This document shows, piece after piece, positions 37,060 to 45,833 of a stretch of 64,000 bases of DNA. Both the position numbers and the translations under genes were made by a program. Location of the stretch: positions 1,240,001-1,304,000 of the forward strand of contig NZ_CP125652.1 in the NCBI RefSeq assembly GCF_030053135.1, in the 5' to 3' direction. Origin of the DNA: Rhizobium sp. BT04 (GTDB lineage: Bacteria > Pseudomonadota > Alphaproteobacteria > Rhizobiales > Rhizobiaceae). The notes beneath the pieces are model-generated. The model ran no database searches and was not told the DNA's origin. It saw only the letters and a program-made list of their open reading frames with translations. The first letter of the stretch is position 1, and each line of letters starts with the position of its first letter.

Positions 37060-38228
37060 ACCTGCTTCCCCTGCCCTTCACCGCGCATTTCGATCCGACA
37101 AATCAGGAACTTTTGCTGGCTGGCAAGATGCGGCCCGAAAGCGCCGGTGAGATTGCCGATGTCCTGAAGCTCGTGCGGCAAAGTTTGGAAAAATACAGCG
37201 GGGTCGTTTACCTCAATGTCAAACGTCTGACGCACATCAACATGACGGCCTTCGCCGCCCTGTCCGATGTCCTGACGGCAAGCTGCCGGGCCAGGCCGGA
37301 ACGCAGGATCGTCATCATTACGTCGAGCGTGGTGGCATGGTCGACCTCGTTGTTCGAGACCTTGGTCGCCTCACAACCAAACTTGTCGGTCGAAGTCTAC
37401 GATTCGGCATTTTATCCGGGCCAGACCTTCGTCGAGGATGAGAGTTTCATTCCCATTCTGCGCACCCAGACGAAAATGACATGGAGGCACGAACGCGAAC
37501 TGCTGCCTCGCCATGGCCTGCGCAACGGCCTTGTCATCGCCGATATCTGCTGCGGAATTGGTGATTTTGCCGCCCTGGTTCAGCGGGAGTTCAAACCGGC
37601 ACGCCTTGTCGCGCTGGATCATTCCGTGCGCAGCCTCGACTATGCCCGCAAGGTCGCTGCCGATTTCGATCTGCAGGGAATCGAGTACACCTATGGTGAC
37701 GCCTCGCAAATGCTGCTTCGAGACAACCAATTTGACTTTGTCACCTGCCGACATTCGCTGCAGATTTTCGACCGTCCCGAGATGCTGCTGCGGGAGCTTT
37801 ACCGAATCTGCAAACCAGGCGGCCGCGTCTACATCACCAACGAGAAAAATTCGCATTGCCTGGGCGAGCCACATGCTGAAACAATAAAATGGACTTACGA
37901 GGAGGTCGCCAAACTGTTCAGGCATTTCCACATGGATGTCGAAATGGGGCCGAAAAGCCGCCATCTCCTCGCCGATGCGGGGTTCGATGACATCAAGGTC
38001 GACTGCTTCATGGTGACCAACCTTGATGGGGATCCCCAGGACTTCGCAGACATCATCGAAGCTTGGGAAAATGTCTACGCCGGTGAGATGGCCGTCCGAC
38101 GGGGCGACTCCGTGGATTTCATTCGCAGGTTCCGGCAGGGATTCAAGGATCACATCTTTGCCGCTCTTCACCCCAAGGGTTACGCAGGCTGGCCGATCTG
38201 GGCTGCATCCGGAAGAAAGCCGCTGTAA
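37056..38228 (+). CDS. STAS-like domain fused to SAM methyltransferase
   Basis: A 390-residue two-domain protein. Residues 1-125 look like a STAS/anti-sigma-antagonist domain. The phosphoacceptor motif, NSSGIN in the paralogue at 41167, is here INMTAF (61-66), so the usual Ser is Met with Thr adjacent. Residues 140-330 are a class I methyltransferase: motif I IADICCGIGDF (161-171), acidic residue in VALDHS, and YGDAS. GGAGGA precedes the ATG, which overlaps the previous stop. Encoded between a switch protein and the phosphatase, it suggests that partner switching controls methylation of a protein or small molecule. The substrate is unknown and I do not know this fusion as a described protein. 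Confidence 0.75.
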   Translation: MNLLPLPFTAHFDPTNQELLLAGKMRPESAGEIADVLKLVRQSLEKYSGVVYLNVKRLTHINMTAFAALSDVLTASCRARPERRIVIITSSVVAWSTSLFETLVASQPNLSVEVYDSAFYPGQTFVEDESFIPILRTQTKMTWRHERELLPRHGLRNGLVIADICCGIGDFAALVQREFKPARLVALDHSVRSLDYARKVAADFDLQGIEYTYGDASQMLLRDNQFDFVTCRHSLQIFDRPEMLLRELYRICKPGGRVYITNEKNSHCLGEPHAETIKWTYEEVAKLFRHFHMDVEMGPKSRHLLADAGFDDIKVDCFMVTNLDGDPQDFADIIEAWENVYAGEMAVRRGDSVDFIRRFRQGFKDHIFAALHPKGYAGWPIWAASGRKPL

Positions 38229-40594
38229 TGGACGCGCAATTATCGAAAAGACCGGCAGGATTGGCCTCGTTTCGGGCAAAGTTCATCCTGGTCGTCGGCG
38301 GAGCCGTCCTCTTTGACCTGCTGGTCAGCGGTGGACTGGCACTTTGGAACGTTCAGAGGCTATCGCGTGACGCAACGCTCGAGGTCGGCCAGGGTCTTGA
38401 AGCTGCAAGCCAGGAATACATCCGCACCTATGCCGATTCCACAGCAGCCCAGGTGAGCCTGCTCCTGCGGCAGGTTCATAGCGACGTCGGTACCCTGGCA
38501 GGTGTGCTCCAGGCGCAGATCGACGATCCCGAGCGGAATTCGGACGTCGGCGCGGCAATCGCTCGCACTTCTCCCGGCAGCGTCAGCCTGTCCTACGATC
38601 AGAAGGGGAAGTGGTCCCAGAACGCTCCGGGTTCTGTCTCTGTCGTGAGCGTCTGGGGGTACTTGCTCGGACAAGATCATAGACCGAGGCCCGCTGTGGA
38701 GAGCGATATCCAGGCGAGCGCTGTTCTGGATCTTATTGCGCCGAGCCTGATGCAGCACGGTGCTTCAAAGCTGCAGATGTATTATATCGGGTCGAAAGCA
38801 CGACCGATCTTCAGGACCGCGCCCTACACCGACCAGGCTCAGACCTTCGACCGGCTTTATCCCGGTCACAACGAGGCCGATTTCTGGGACTTCTTTTTTC
38901 CCGGACTTTATGAGTCCTGGCAGGGCTGGGCCAAGGATATGAAAACGCGTCCGGTCGCCGACGATATAACCCAGACAGCGCCCTATACCGATGCTATTAC
39001 CGGCAAGCTGATCGTCAGTTTCTTCCATCCATTGTGGACAGCCGACAGGAAGGACGTTGCCGGGACGGCCGGCGCCGACATCACACTCGACCAGCTCGCA
39101 CAGATTGTCGAGAATGTGAAAGTGGCCCAGTCCGGCTTTGGATTTCTGGCAATGTCCGACGGAAACGTCGTGGCGATCAACGGCACAGGAGAAAAAACCC
39201 TCGGTCTGCGTTCTGCGAGCGATGCGGGCGGCGCCGGCGCCGGCGCCTTGACCGGCCTGCAGCGCTCGCTGAAGGGAAGCTCCCAGCCTGCCATCGCCAA
39301 ACTGGCTCTTGACCGAGAACAGGGCATTCAGCACCTGCTGTTGCAGCAGGACGGCAACGAGGTCCCCTATATCGTTATCGTCAAGAAACTGCCGGCGACC
39401 AATCTCTGGGTCAGTGGCCCGGTTCGGCAAGAGGCGATGTTGCTGGGGGTGGTTGTGCCCGAGCGAGAAATCGAGGCCTCGCTCTATGCTGCCCAGGCCA
39501 AGATTTCCGAGGCGACGAACCGGATCGTGCTCTACCAAATCCTAGCGATTTTGATGTCATTGCTGATCGTGACCATCGCGGTATTTGCCGCCTCGAAACG
39601 AATAACCGGCGGCATCAGTGCACTGGCAGGTGCCGCCAAACGTATTCAGGCGAAGGATTATTCGGTCAGGGTGGCCATAACAAGCAAGGATGAAGTCGGC
39701 GCGGCTGGCGAAGCATTCAATCGGATGGCCCAAGAGATCAGCTATCACACGGAAAATCTCGAACAGCTCGTCGAGGAGCGAACCGCTCAGATCGCAGATG
39801 CAAAGGAAGAGATTTCGATGCTGAATTCACAACTTCAGCGAGAAAACAGGCGTCTCGGAACAGAGCTGGCCGTCGCCGAGAGAATCCAGTTGATGGTTCT
39901 TCCGCTGCATCAGGAGCTTGAGGACTTTCAGGCGCTCGAGATCGCCGCCTATATGAGACCGGCGGAAGAAGTCGGCGGCGATTATTACGACGTTTTGAAG
40001 AGCGGAAGCCGGTTGAAGATCGGCATCGGCGACGTCACCGGACACGGGCTGGAAAGCGGCGTGTTGATGCTGATGGTTCAGTCCGTCGCCCGCGCCCTGC
40101 AGGAAGCCGGAAATACCGATGCGGTGAAATTTCTCACCAATCTGAACAGCGCCCTGTTTAAGAATATCGTCAGGACGAAAATCGATAAGCACCTCACTCT
40201 GGCGTTTCTTGACTACGACGGGAAAGAGATGATCCTGTCGGGACAACACGAGGAAGTTGTCGTCGTGCGGGCGAACGGCGAGGTCGAGCGCATAGACACC
40301 ATGGATCTGGGCATTCCGATCGGGCTGGAAGCCGATATTTCCGCTTTCATCAAAACCCGTGAAATCGCGTTCGAGACGGGAGACCTCATACTTTTGCATA
40401 CCGACGGCGTAACAGAAGCCGCAAACGACGCGGGAGAACTCTTCGGCATCGAACGTCTCTGCCGCGAAGCACTTCGATTGAAGGGTCAGGATGCCGAGAA
40501 AGTCGTTTCAGGAATTGTAGCGGCATTGATGCGCTTTGTCGGATCGCAGAAGATTTACGACGACATCACCCTTCTCGCCGTGCGGCATAGGTGA
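38228..40594 (+). CDS. Membrane PP2C (SpoIIE-type) phosphatase with sensor, SiaA-like
   Basis: A 788-residue protein. A TM helix at about residues 20-42, a large periplasmic dCache-like sensor (about 45-430), a second TM (LAILMSLLIVTIAVFAA), HAMP, coiled coil and a C-terminal PP2C/SpoIIE phosphatase (about 580-788). Metal-binding aspartates are in VGGDYYD (582-588), GDVTGHGLESG (601-611), HTDGVTEA and YDDITLL. It resembles SiaA and RsbU-type phosphatases that dephosphorylate a STAS antagonist in response to an external signal. The ATG overlaps the preceding TAA (TAATG). Predicted targets are the STAS proteins at 37056 and 41167. Confidence 0.88.
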   Translation: MDAQLSKRPAGLASFRAKFILVVGGAVLFDLLVSGGLALWNVQRLSRDATLEVGQGLEAASQEYIRTYADSTAAQVSLLLRQVHSDVGTLAGVLQAQIDDPERNSDVGAAIARTSPGSVSLSYDQKGKWSQNAPGSVSVVSVWGYLLGQDHRPRPAVESDIQASAVLDLIAPSLMQHGASKLQMYYIGSKARPIFRTAPYTDQAQTFDRLYPGHNEADFWDFFFPGLYESWQGWAKDMKTRPVADDITQTAPYTDAITGKLIVSFFHPLWTADRKDVAGTAGADITLDQLAQIVENVKVAQSGFGFLAMSDGNVVAINGTGEKTLGLRSASDAGGAGAGALTGLQRSLKGSSQPAIAKLALDREQGIQHLLLQQDGNEVPYIVIVKKLPATNLWVSGPVRQEAMLLGVVVPEREIEASLYAAQAKISEATNRIVLYQILAILMSLLIVTIAVFAASKRITGGISALAGAAKRIQAKDYSVRVAITSKDEVGAAGEAFNRMAQEISYHTENLEQLVEERTAQIADAKEEISMLNSQLQRENRRLGTELAVAERIQLMVLPLHQELEDFQALEIAAYMRPAEEVGGDYYDVLKSGSRLKIGIGDVTGHGLESGVLMLMVQSVARALQEAGNTDAVKFLTNLNSALFKNIVRTKIDKHLTLAFLDYDGKEMILSGQHEEVVVVRANGEVERIDTMDLGIPIGLEADISAFIKTREIAFETGDLILLHTDGVTEAANDAGELFGIERLCREALRLKGQDAEKVVSGIVAALMRFVGSQKIYDDITLLAVRHR

Positions 40595-40598
40595 ACCA

Positions 40599-41159
40599 AT
40601 GACGCCAACGGTATATGGCATGGAATCTCTGGCTGATATAAGCTTAGGCTCGGGCACCCGCCTCACGTTAAGCGACGGACCGCTTCAGCTGGGATGGAAG
40701 CACTCGGGAATGACGGCGGACTTCATAGCGGAAGTCATGGCTCTGCCGTATTCACGTTCAAAGAAAGACTACGTGCAGGCGCATCATGACATCGAATATC
40801 TCAGCAACGAATTGATTGAAAATGCCGTCAAGTTTCGACAGCCTGGCGAGATCCTCATTGAAGCCGGCATATTCGACGGAGCTTTTCTGATAAGGGTGAA
40901 GAACACGATCGATGGCGTGACATCGTCCCGCTTCCAGCAACTGCTGCATCGCCTCCAATCGAAAGACCCGGGGGAACTTCTTCTTGAGCAAATCGAAACC
41001 AATGCCATATCGACAACGAGCGGTTCGGGCTTGGGATTGCTCACCCTTCTGAGCGACTACGAGGCAAAAATGGCTTGGGCGTTCGAAGAGAACAATGACC
41101 AGCGGATCATACTGACGACGACTGCAGCCGTGGCGATGCCGCCCTCCTCCAATCCGTGA
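40599..41159 (+). CDS. GHKL-type switch kinase (SiaB-like, slr1658-type)
   Basis: A 186-residue cytoplasmic protein. The N-box SNELIENAVKF (69-79) and the G-box SGSGLGLL (141-148) of GHKL ATPases are both intact, so it can probably bind ATP and phosphorylate the neighbouring STAS protein. It starts five bases after the phosphatase stop, with an AGGTGA site. In partner-switching systems this role belongs to SiaB, RsbW or HsbR. Function inferred from motifs and operon. Confidence 0.75.
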   Translation: MTPTVYGMESLADISLGSGTRLTLSDGPLQLGWKHSGMTADFIAEVMALPYSRSKKDYVQAHHDIEYLSNELIENAVKFRQPGEILIEAGIFDGAFLIRVKNTIDGVTSSRFQQLLHRLQSKDPGELLLEQIETNAISTTSGSGLGLLTLLSDYEAKMAWAFEENNDQRIILTTTAAVAMPPSSNP

Positions 41160-41166
41160 GCGAAGA

Positions 41167-41505
41167 ATGGAAATCAGCGACGAAAATTTCCGCGTATGGG
41201 CGGAAAGAAACCAGGTATATTTCGACGGCGTATTCCGGCTGGCAGGACCGGACGCCTATGCACCCATTTATTCATTGATTTCAGGCCTGCTTCATGAGGG
41301 GCACGAACAGGTGACGTTCAACCTGACCGGTCTCGAGTTTCTCAATTCCTCGGGCATAAATCTCCTGGCCAAATTGACGATCGAAGCTAGAAAGATCGGC
41401 GACCTGCTGCTCGTCATCAAAGGCACCAATCAATATCCCTGGCAGGCCAAGTCGCTGCCGAACCTCAAGAAGCTACACCCGCTTCTCGATTTGCGCTTGG
41501 CGTGA
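41167..41505 (+). CDS. STAS-type anti-sigma-antagonist-like switch protein (slr1659-type)
   Basis: A 112-residue single-domain protein. FLNSSGINLLAKL (residues 58-70) is the STAS phosphorylation loop, with Ser61 or Ser62 as the probable acceptor. The kinase is likely the product of 40599 and the phosphatase that of 38228. It is the last gene of the operon. Unphosphorylated, it probably binds and regulates the GGDEF-EAL protein or another target; that target is inferred from SiaABCD. Confidence 0.8.
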   Translation: MEISDENFRVWAERNQVYFDGVFRLAGPDAYAPIYSLISGLLHEGHEQVTFNLTGLEFLNSSGINLLAKLTIEARKIGDLLLVIKGTNQYPWQAKSLPNLKKLHPLLDLRLA

Positions 41506-41749
41506 TTCTCCTTCGGTCCAATCGGGACGCTTGCGTGAGGGCATCGGTCTCCGCTGACCCGCGCGGATATCGCCTGACGCCGGCCCGGGTGATGATATGG
41601 ATTTGTTAAGTACTTCCATTTGTTTAGGACCATAGTCCGACCGACATCCGGACCTCGGGCCGATGTGCAAGACGCAATCAAGGTCTAACCTCTGACATCT
41701 CCAGACGCGGTGCACTCACACCGCGCTTGATGAGCCGATCCGGAGGAAA

Positions 41750-42421
41750 ATGATGCGGATAGCAACTTTGGCGTCCTTGGCCGCACTCTCGCTGGCCCTT
41801 GCAGCAAGCCCGGCAACCATTGCAGGCTTCGACATATCAGCGCTCGCAAAGGACGGCGGCAACGGTGGCGGAAATGGGGGTGGCAACGGCGGCGGCAATG
41901 GCGGCGGTAACGGCGGCGGCAATGGAAACAGCGGCAGCCACGGCAGCAGCAACCAGGGCAACGGCTCAAGCCATCACAGCGGTGCAGCCCATGGCAGCGC
42001 CAAATCCTCAGGCCTGAAAGGCAAATCCGCTGACGCAGGCAGCAAGTCCAAGGCGGATGAGACCAAAACCGTCAAGAAAGAGAAGAACCTGTCGGCGCAA
42101 CTTGCGGGCCTGAACTCTCTGAAACGGAATTACAGGGCGTTGATGCATACGTCGGACCCACGCATGACCGCCATCGCGGCCTATGCCGTGGCTTATGCCC
42201 AATACGAACTCGACAATGGAACCGAGCCCGCAGCCGATGACCCTCTGTTAGGGGACGAGGCGCTGGAGGAGGCATTGGCGTCCGCAACGAAAACCGGTCA
42301 GGTCAGCCCGGCCGTTCTTGACCAAGCCAAGACCATCCTTGGCGTTGGCGACGCGAACGGAAAGATCGATCAAATCCGCACCTCGCTGGAAAAACGTCCC
42401 CCGGCAACGTCAGACGAATAG
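41750..42421 (+). CDS. Secreted Gly/Asn-rich protein, unknown function
   Basis: A 223-residue protein with an N-terminal Sec signal (LASLAALSLALAASPATIAG). A low-complexity stretch of GGN triplets follows (about residues 36-60), then a Ser/His/Gly-rich linker, a Lys-rich segment and a helical C-terminal domain (NLSAQLAGLNSLKRNYRAL onward). GGAGG precedes the double ATG. Similar secreted Gly/Asn proteins exist in rhizobia with unknown role. The repeats may vary in length by slippage. Confidence 0.7.
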   Translation: MMRIATLASLAALSLALAASPATIAGFDISALAKDGGNGGGNGGGNGGGNGGGNGGGNGNSGSHGSSNQGNGSSHHSGAAHGSAKSSGLKGKSADAGSKSKADETKTVKKEKNLSAQLAGLNSLKRNYRALMHTSDPRMTAIAAYAVAYAQYELDNGTEPAADDPLLGDEALEEALASATKTGQVSPAVLDQAKTILGVGDANGKIDQIRTSLEKRPPATSDE

Positions 42422-42479
42422 CCGCGAGTGAGGTGCAGGCGGTGCGAAGCGCCCCAGAATGGCTCCGCACTAAATTAAG

Positions 42480-42522
42480 AGAGCATTTCCGTTTGTTTGA
42501 GTAACGGAAATGCTCTTTTTTT
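42480..42522 (+). terminator. Strong intrinsic terminator
   Basis: A perfect 14-bp stem, AGAGCATTTCCGTT (42480-42493) and AACGGAAATGCTCT (42503-42516), with a 9-base loop and a run of seven T. It ends the secreted-protein transcript. Confidence 0.85.
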
Positions 42523-42557
42523 GCGATTTCCGGCTCAAACCTGCTGTAGGAGATGGA

Positions 42558-42649
42558 TGAGGACGCCCCTCATCCGGCTGCCGCCACCGACCGGGGTCGA
42601 GCCACGGGTCTCGACCCGTCCTTCGGACCCCCGTAAACGGGGCGAAGGA
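42558..42649. repeat. Mosaic of palindromes (RIME-like)
   Basis: Three consecutive inverted repeats: ATGAGG/CCTCAT near 42558-42573; GGGTCGAG/CTCGACCC at 42594-42601 and 42610-42617; and TCCTTCG/CGAAGGA with CCCCGT/ACGGGG across 42619-42649. It lies past the 3' end of the minus-strand MHYT gene. Arrangement and composition recall rhizobial intergenic mosaic elements; identity is inferred. Confidence 0.5.
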
Positions 42650-42689
42650 ACTAAGCCGCAACCTCTCCGCTCCCGTCCGCCTTTACTGT

Positions 42690-45473
42690 TCAAGCCGCCT
42701 TTTCGATCGACGGCGCGCGCATCGCCTGCGGCCTTCCGAGCAGATAACCTTGTGCCTCGTCGCACTGCTCTTCTAAAAGCGTATCCAACTGCGCCTGCGT
42801 TTCCACGCCTTCCGCCAGCACCGGCACCTCCAGGCTGCGGCCGAGCGCCAGAATGGCCCGGACGATCGCCTTGGATTGGGCGTTGCTTTCGACCTCGGCC
42901 ATGAAACTCTTGTCGAGCTTGATCTTGTCGAAGGGGAAGGAGCGCAGCGTCTCCAGCGAGGAGTAGCCGGTGCCGAAATCGTCGATGGCGATCGAGACGC
43001 CGAGCGCCTTCATCTCCCGCATGGTGCGCAGCGCCTTGTCCTTGTCGATGATGATGGAGCTTTCGGTGATCTCGATTTCGAGACGCCGCGGGTCGAGGCC
43101 GGTTTCGGCGAGGATGCCTGATATCACGACCGCCATGTCGGCATGGCCGAGCTGGACCGGCGAGAGGTTGACGGCGATCTTGTGGCCGTTGCTCCAGCTC
43201 GCCGCCTCCCGGCAGGCTTCGCGCAGCACCCATTCGCCGATCGGCAGGATCGCGCCGCATTCCTCGGCAAGGCCGATGAAATCCATCGGCGGGATATTGC
43301 CGCGCTCGGGATGGCGCCAGCGCAAGAGAACCTCGTAGCCGGTGATCTCTCCCGTCCGCACCGATTTCTGCACCTGATAGTGCAGATGAAGCTCGTTGCG
43401 ATCGATTGAGGCCCAGAGGTCGTTGGCGAGCGCGCGGCGGTGGCGCGCGGTCTCGTCCATATCAGCCTCATAGAAGCAGACCCTCTGCAGCAGGGTGTGC
43501 TTGGCGCGGTACATGGCCAGGTCGGCATTGGCGAGAAGCCCATCGACGCTCTCGGCATCGTTCGGATAGATCGCAACGCCGAGGCTGGCGCCGGTCTTGA
43601 TCTCGAAGCCGTCGACGGTGACCGTGCCGCCGAGCGCGCTTTCGAGCCGGCTGATGAAATCGTGGAGCGCGTTCAAATCGTCGAAGCGCTTGGTTGCGGC
43701 GAACTCGTCGCCGCCGAAGCGGGCGATGAACTCGCCCTCCTGCCGCGCCGCGCCGAGACGCCGGGTGAGCTCGACGAGAACGATGTCGCCGGTGGCGTGC
43801 CCGTGCTGGTCGTTGACCTCCTTGAACTTGTCGAGATCGATGCCGATGACGGCGACATGGCCGCTCACCCGGTCCGCGACCATCAGTTCCTCGGAAACGC
43901 GCTCGCCGAACTGCAGCCGGTTCGGCAGGCCCGTCAGCCCATCGTGCTTGGCGAGGAAGGCGACCTGCTCCTCGGATTTCAGCCGGTCGGTGATGTCTTC
44001 GAAGGTGACGACCCAGCCGCCATTGGCCAGCATGTTGACATTCTGCTGGATCGACTTACCGCTCGCATATGTGTGCACCGCGCTGCCGGCGCCGGCCCGG
44101 ATCAGCGCCATGTTCCTGATGTAATGCGCCTCGGCTTGGGCAGCCGCTTCCGCCGCATCCTCGGTGTTGGCGGCATAGCCGATTTCGACAATCTGCCGGT
44201 AGGGCATGCCCGGCCGCACCGAACCCTCGGGGAAGCGGAAGATATCGAGATAACGCTTGTTGCAGAGCACCAGGCGCTCGTCTCCGTCGAACATGCAAAT
44301 ACCCTGCCCCATATTCTGGAGCGCCACGTCGAGATTGCGGGTCACCTCCTCGATCCGGTCGGCATCGGCCTTCTGCTTGCTGTTGTCCTTGGTGATCTTG
44401 GCAAAGCCGATCAGCGCGCCGGCTTCGTCACGGATCGCGTCGATTACGACATCGGCCCAGAAGGAGGAGCCGTCCTTGCGATAGCGCCAGCCCTGCGCTT
44501 CGAACTTGCCCTCGGTGCGGGCGGTCTCGAGCGCCCGCTGCGGCAGGCCTTTCCGGCAGTCTTCCGCCGAATAGAACAGCGAGAAATCCTTGCCGACGAT
44601 CTCCTCGGCGCGATAGCCCTTGGCGCGCTCGGCGCCGGCATTCCAGTTACTGACCTTGCCGTCGGGATCGAGCATACAGATGGCGTAGTCGGTGACGCCC
44701 TGCACGAGCAGCTTGAAATTGCGCTCCGCCTTGGCGGTCTTGGCCTCCGAGCGCACGGCGAAAATGGCCGCCGCAAAACCCGCTGCCAGCAGTGAAAAGG
44801 TGACGGCGGCGATCGTCACCACCATGACCGCGGGCGAAAGCAGCGTCGCGGGATCGAGCGCCACAATGCCGGGCGTGACGGTGACACCGGCCATCGCGGT
44901 GAAATGCAGGGCGACCACACCTGATGTCAACAGAAGCGTCGGCGCGAGCCTGCCGAGAAGCGACCGCTCGCCCCTGCCCGCAAACCGAAAGGCCGCGACC
45001 GAAAAGGCGATGCCGAGTGCGACCGACACCGCCACGAACCCGCCATCCCACGAAATATCGCCCGGGAATTCGATGGCGAGCATTCCGGAAAAATGCATCG
45101 ACCCGATGCCGGCGCCGAAGAGCACGCCCGCCAGAATATTCGCCACCCACCTGGTATAGCCGATCTTGGCTGCGATCGCGCCTGTGGTCGCGACGATCGC
45201 GACCAGCAGCGAAACCAGCGTCAAGCCGGCATGATAACCCACGACGACACCGGGGTCGTAAGCCAGCATGGCGACGAAATGCGTCGCCCAGATCCCAAAG
45301 CCGCCAGCCGCCCCCGCCGTCCCGATCCACACCCACCGGGCAGCGCCATCGGAAGACGTCGCCCGATCGAGCAGAACCATCGCGCAAAGGCTGGCGAGAA
45401 AGCAGATCAAACCCGCGAGACCGACCAGCGTGAGATTATGCTGCTCGGTAACGCACGTCAGAACGGTGAACAT
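42690..45473 (-). CDS. MHYT-PAS-GGDEF-EAL membrane c-di-GMP protein
   Basis: A 927-residue inner-membrane protein. Seven or so transmembrane helices at residues 1-245 contain MHYT-type motifs (WATHFVAMLAY, GSMHFSGMLA, ALHFTAMAG), thought to sense O2, CO or NO through copper. Two PAS domains follow (about 250-490). The GGDEF domain has RFGGDEF intact, and the EAL domain has YEVLLRW, EITESSII and DDFGTGYSSLETL, with Val for Ala in the EAL triplet. It is thus possibly bifunctional. ATG 45473 has GAGGG eight bases upstream; a TTG at 45488 is the alternative. Confidence 0.9.
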   Translation of the reverse strand: MFTVLTCVTEQHNLTLVGLAGLICFLASLCAMVLLDRATSSDGAARWVWIGTAGAAGGFGIWATHFVAMLAYDPGVVVGYHAGLTLVSLLVAIVATTGAIAAKIGYTRWVANILAGVLFGAGIGSMHFSGMLAIEFPGDISWDGGFVAVSVALGIAFSVAAFRFAGRGERSLLGRLAPTLLLTSGVVALHFTAMAGVTVTPGIVALDPATLLSPAVMVVTIAAVTFSLLAAGFAAAIFAVRSEAKTAKAERNFKLLVQGVTDYAICMLDPDGKVSNWNAGAERAKGYRAEEIVGKDFSLFYSAEDCRKGLPQRALETARTEGKFEAQGWRYRKDGSSFWADVVIDAIRDEAGALIGFAKITKDNSKQKADADRIEEVTRNLDVALQNMGQGICMFDGDERLVLCNKRYLDIFRFPEGSVRPGMPYRQIVEIGYAANTEDAAEAAAQAEAHYIRNMALIRAGAGSAVHTYASGKSIQQNVNMLANGGWVVTFEDITDRLKSEEQVAFLAKHDGLTGLPNRLQFGERVSEELMVADRVSGHVAVIGIDLDKFKEVNDQHGHATGDIVLVELTRRLGAARQEGEFIARFGGDEFAATKRFDDLNALHDFISRLESALGGTVTVDGFEIKTGASLGVAIYPNDAESVDGLLANADLAMYRAKHTLLQRVCFYEADMDETARHRRALANDLWASIDRNELHLHYQVQKSVRTGEITGYEVLLRWRHPERGNIPPMDFIGLAEECGAILPIGEWVLREACREAASWSNGHKIAVNLSPVQLGHADMAVVISGILAETGLDPRRLEIEITESSIIIDKDKALRTMREMKALGVSIAIDDFGTGYSSLETLRSFPFDKIKLDKSFMAEVESNAQSKAIVRAILALGRSLEVPVLAEGVETQAQLDTLLEEQCDEAQGYLLGRPQAMRAPSIEKAA

Positions 45474-45833
45474 AAGACAGACCCTCAATTCGGGGACACG
45501 CTAATCAGCGGGCGCTTAAGGAAGGTTGAAAGGCGTGCGGCAGCTGGCGGGGATGGCGTAGGGAAATGCGGGGGTTTGGGCGCGCTGGAGGTGCTGTTAT
45601 GGGATTAACGTTTATGGGGAGTGTCTTGATATGGTGAATGGATTTTCGGCTGGCGGTCATCGGTAAGGCCGTCAAGGCATCATGGCCGCGTATCTCAGAT
45701 AAACGCGCATCTGCAACGCCAATAGCTAGACCTGCGGATAGCCGATCAACCCAGCGGACAGCCACATTGACGCCGACGGCGTCACGATGGACTGATGGGT
45801 CTTTGAGGTCGTGCAAAGTGGGAAAGGGTTTGG
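45474..45833. other. Divergent intergenic region
   Basis: About 360 bases between the MHYT gene and the accessory island. Base composition falls toward the island side. No ORF with a convincing start, no RNA gene and no strong hairpin is seen; it probably contains both divergent promoters. Confidence 0.35.

Noticed and set aside
43440..44795. A 451-codon plus-strand frame
   Set aside because: Antisense to the MHYT-PAS-GGDEF-EAL gene, with no recognisable domains.
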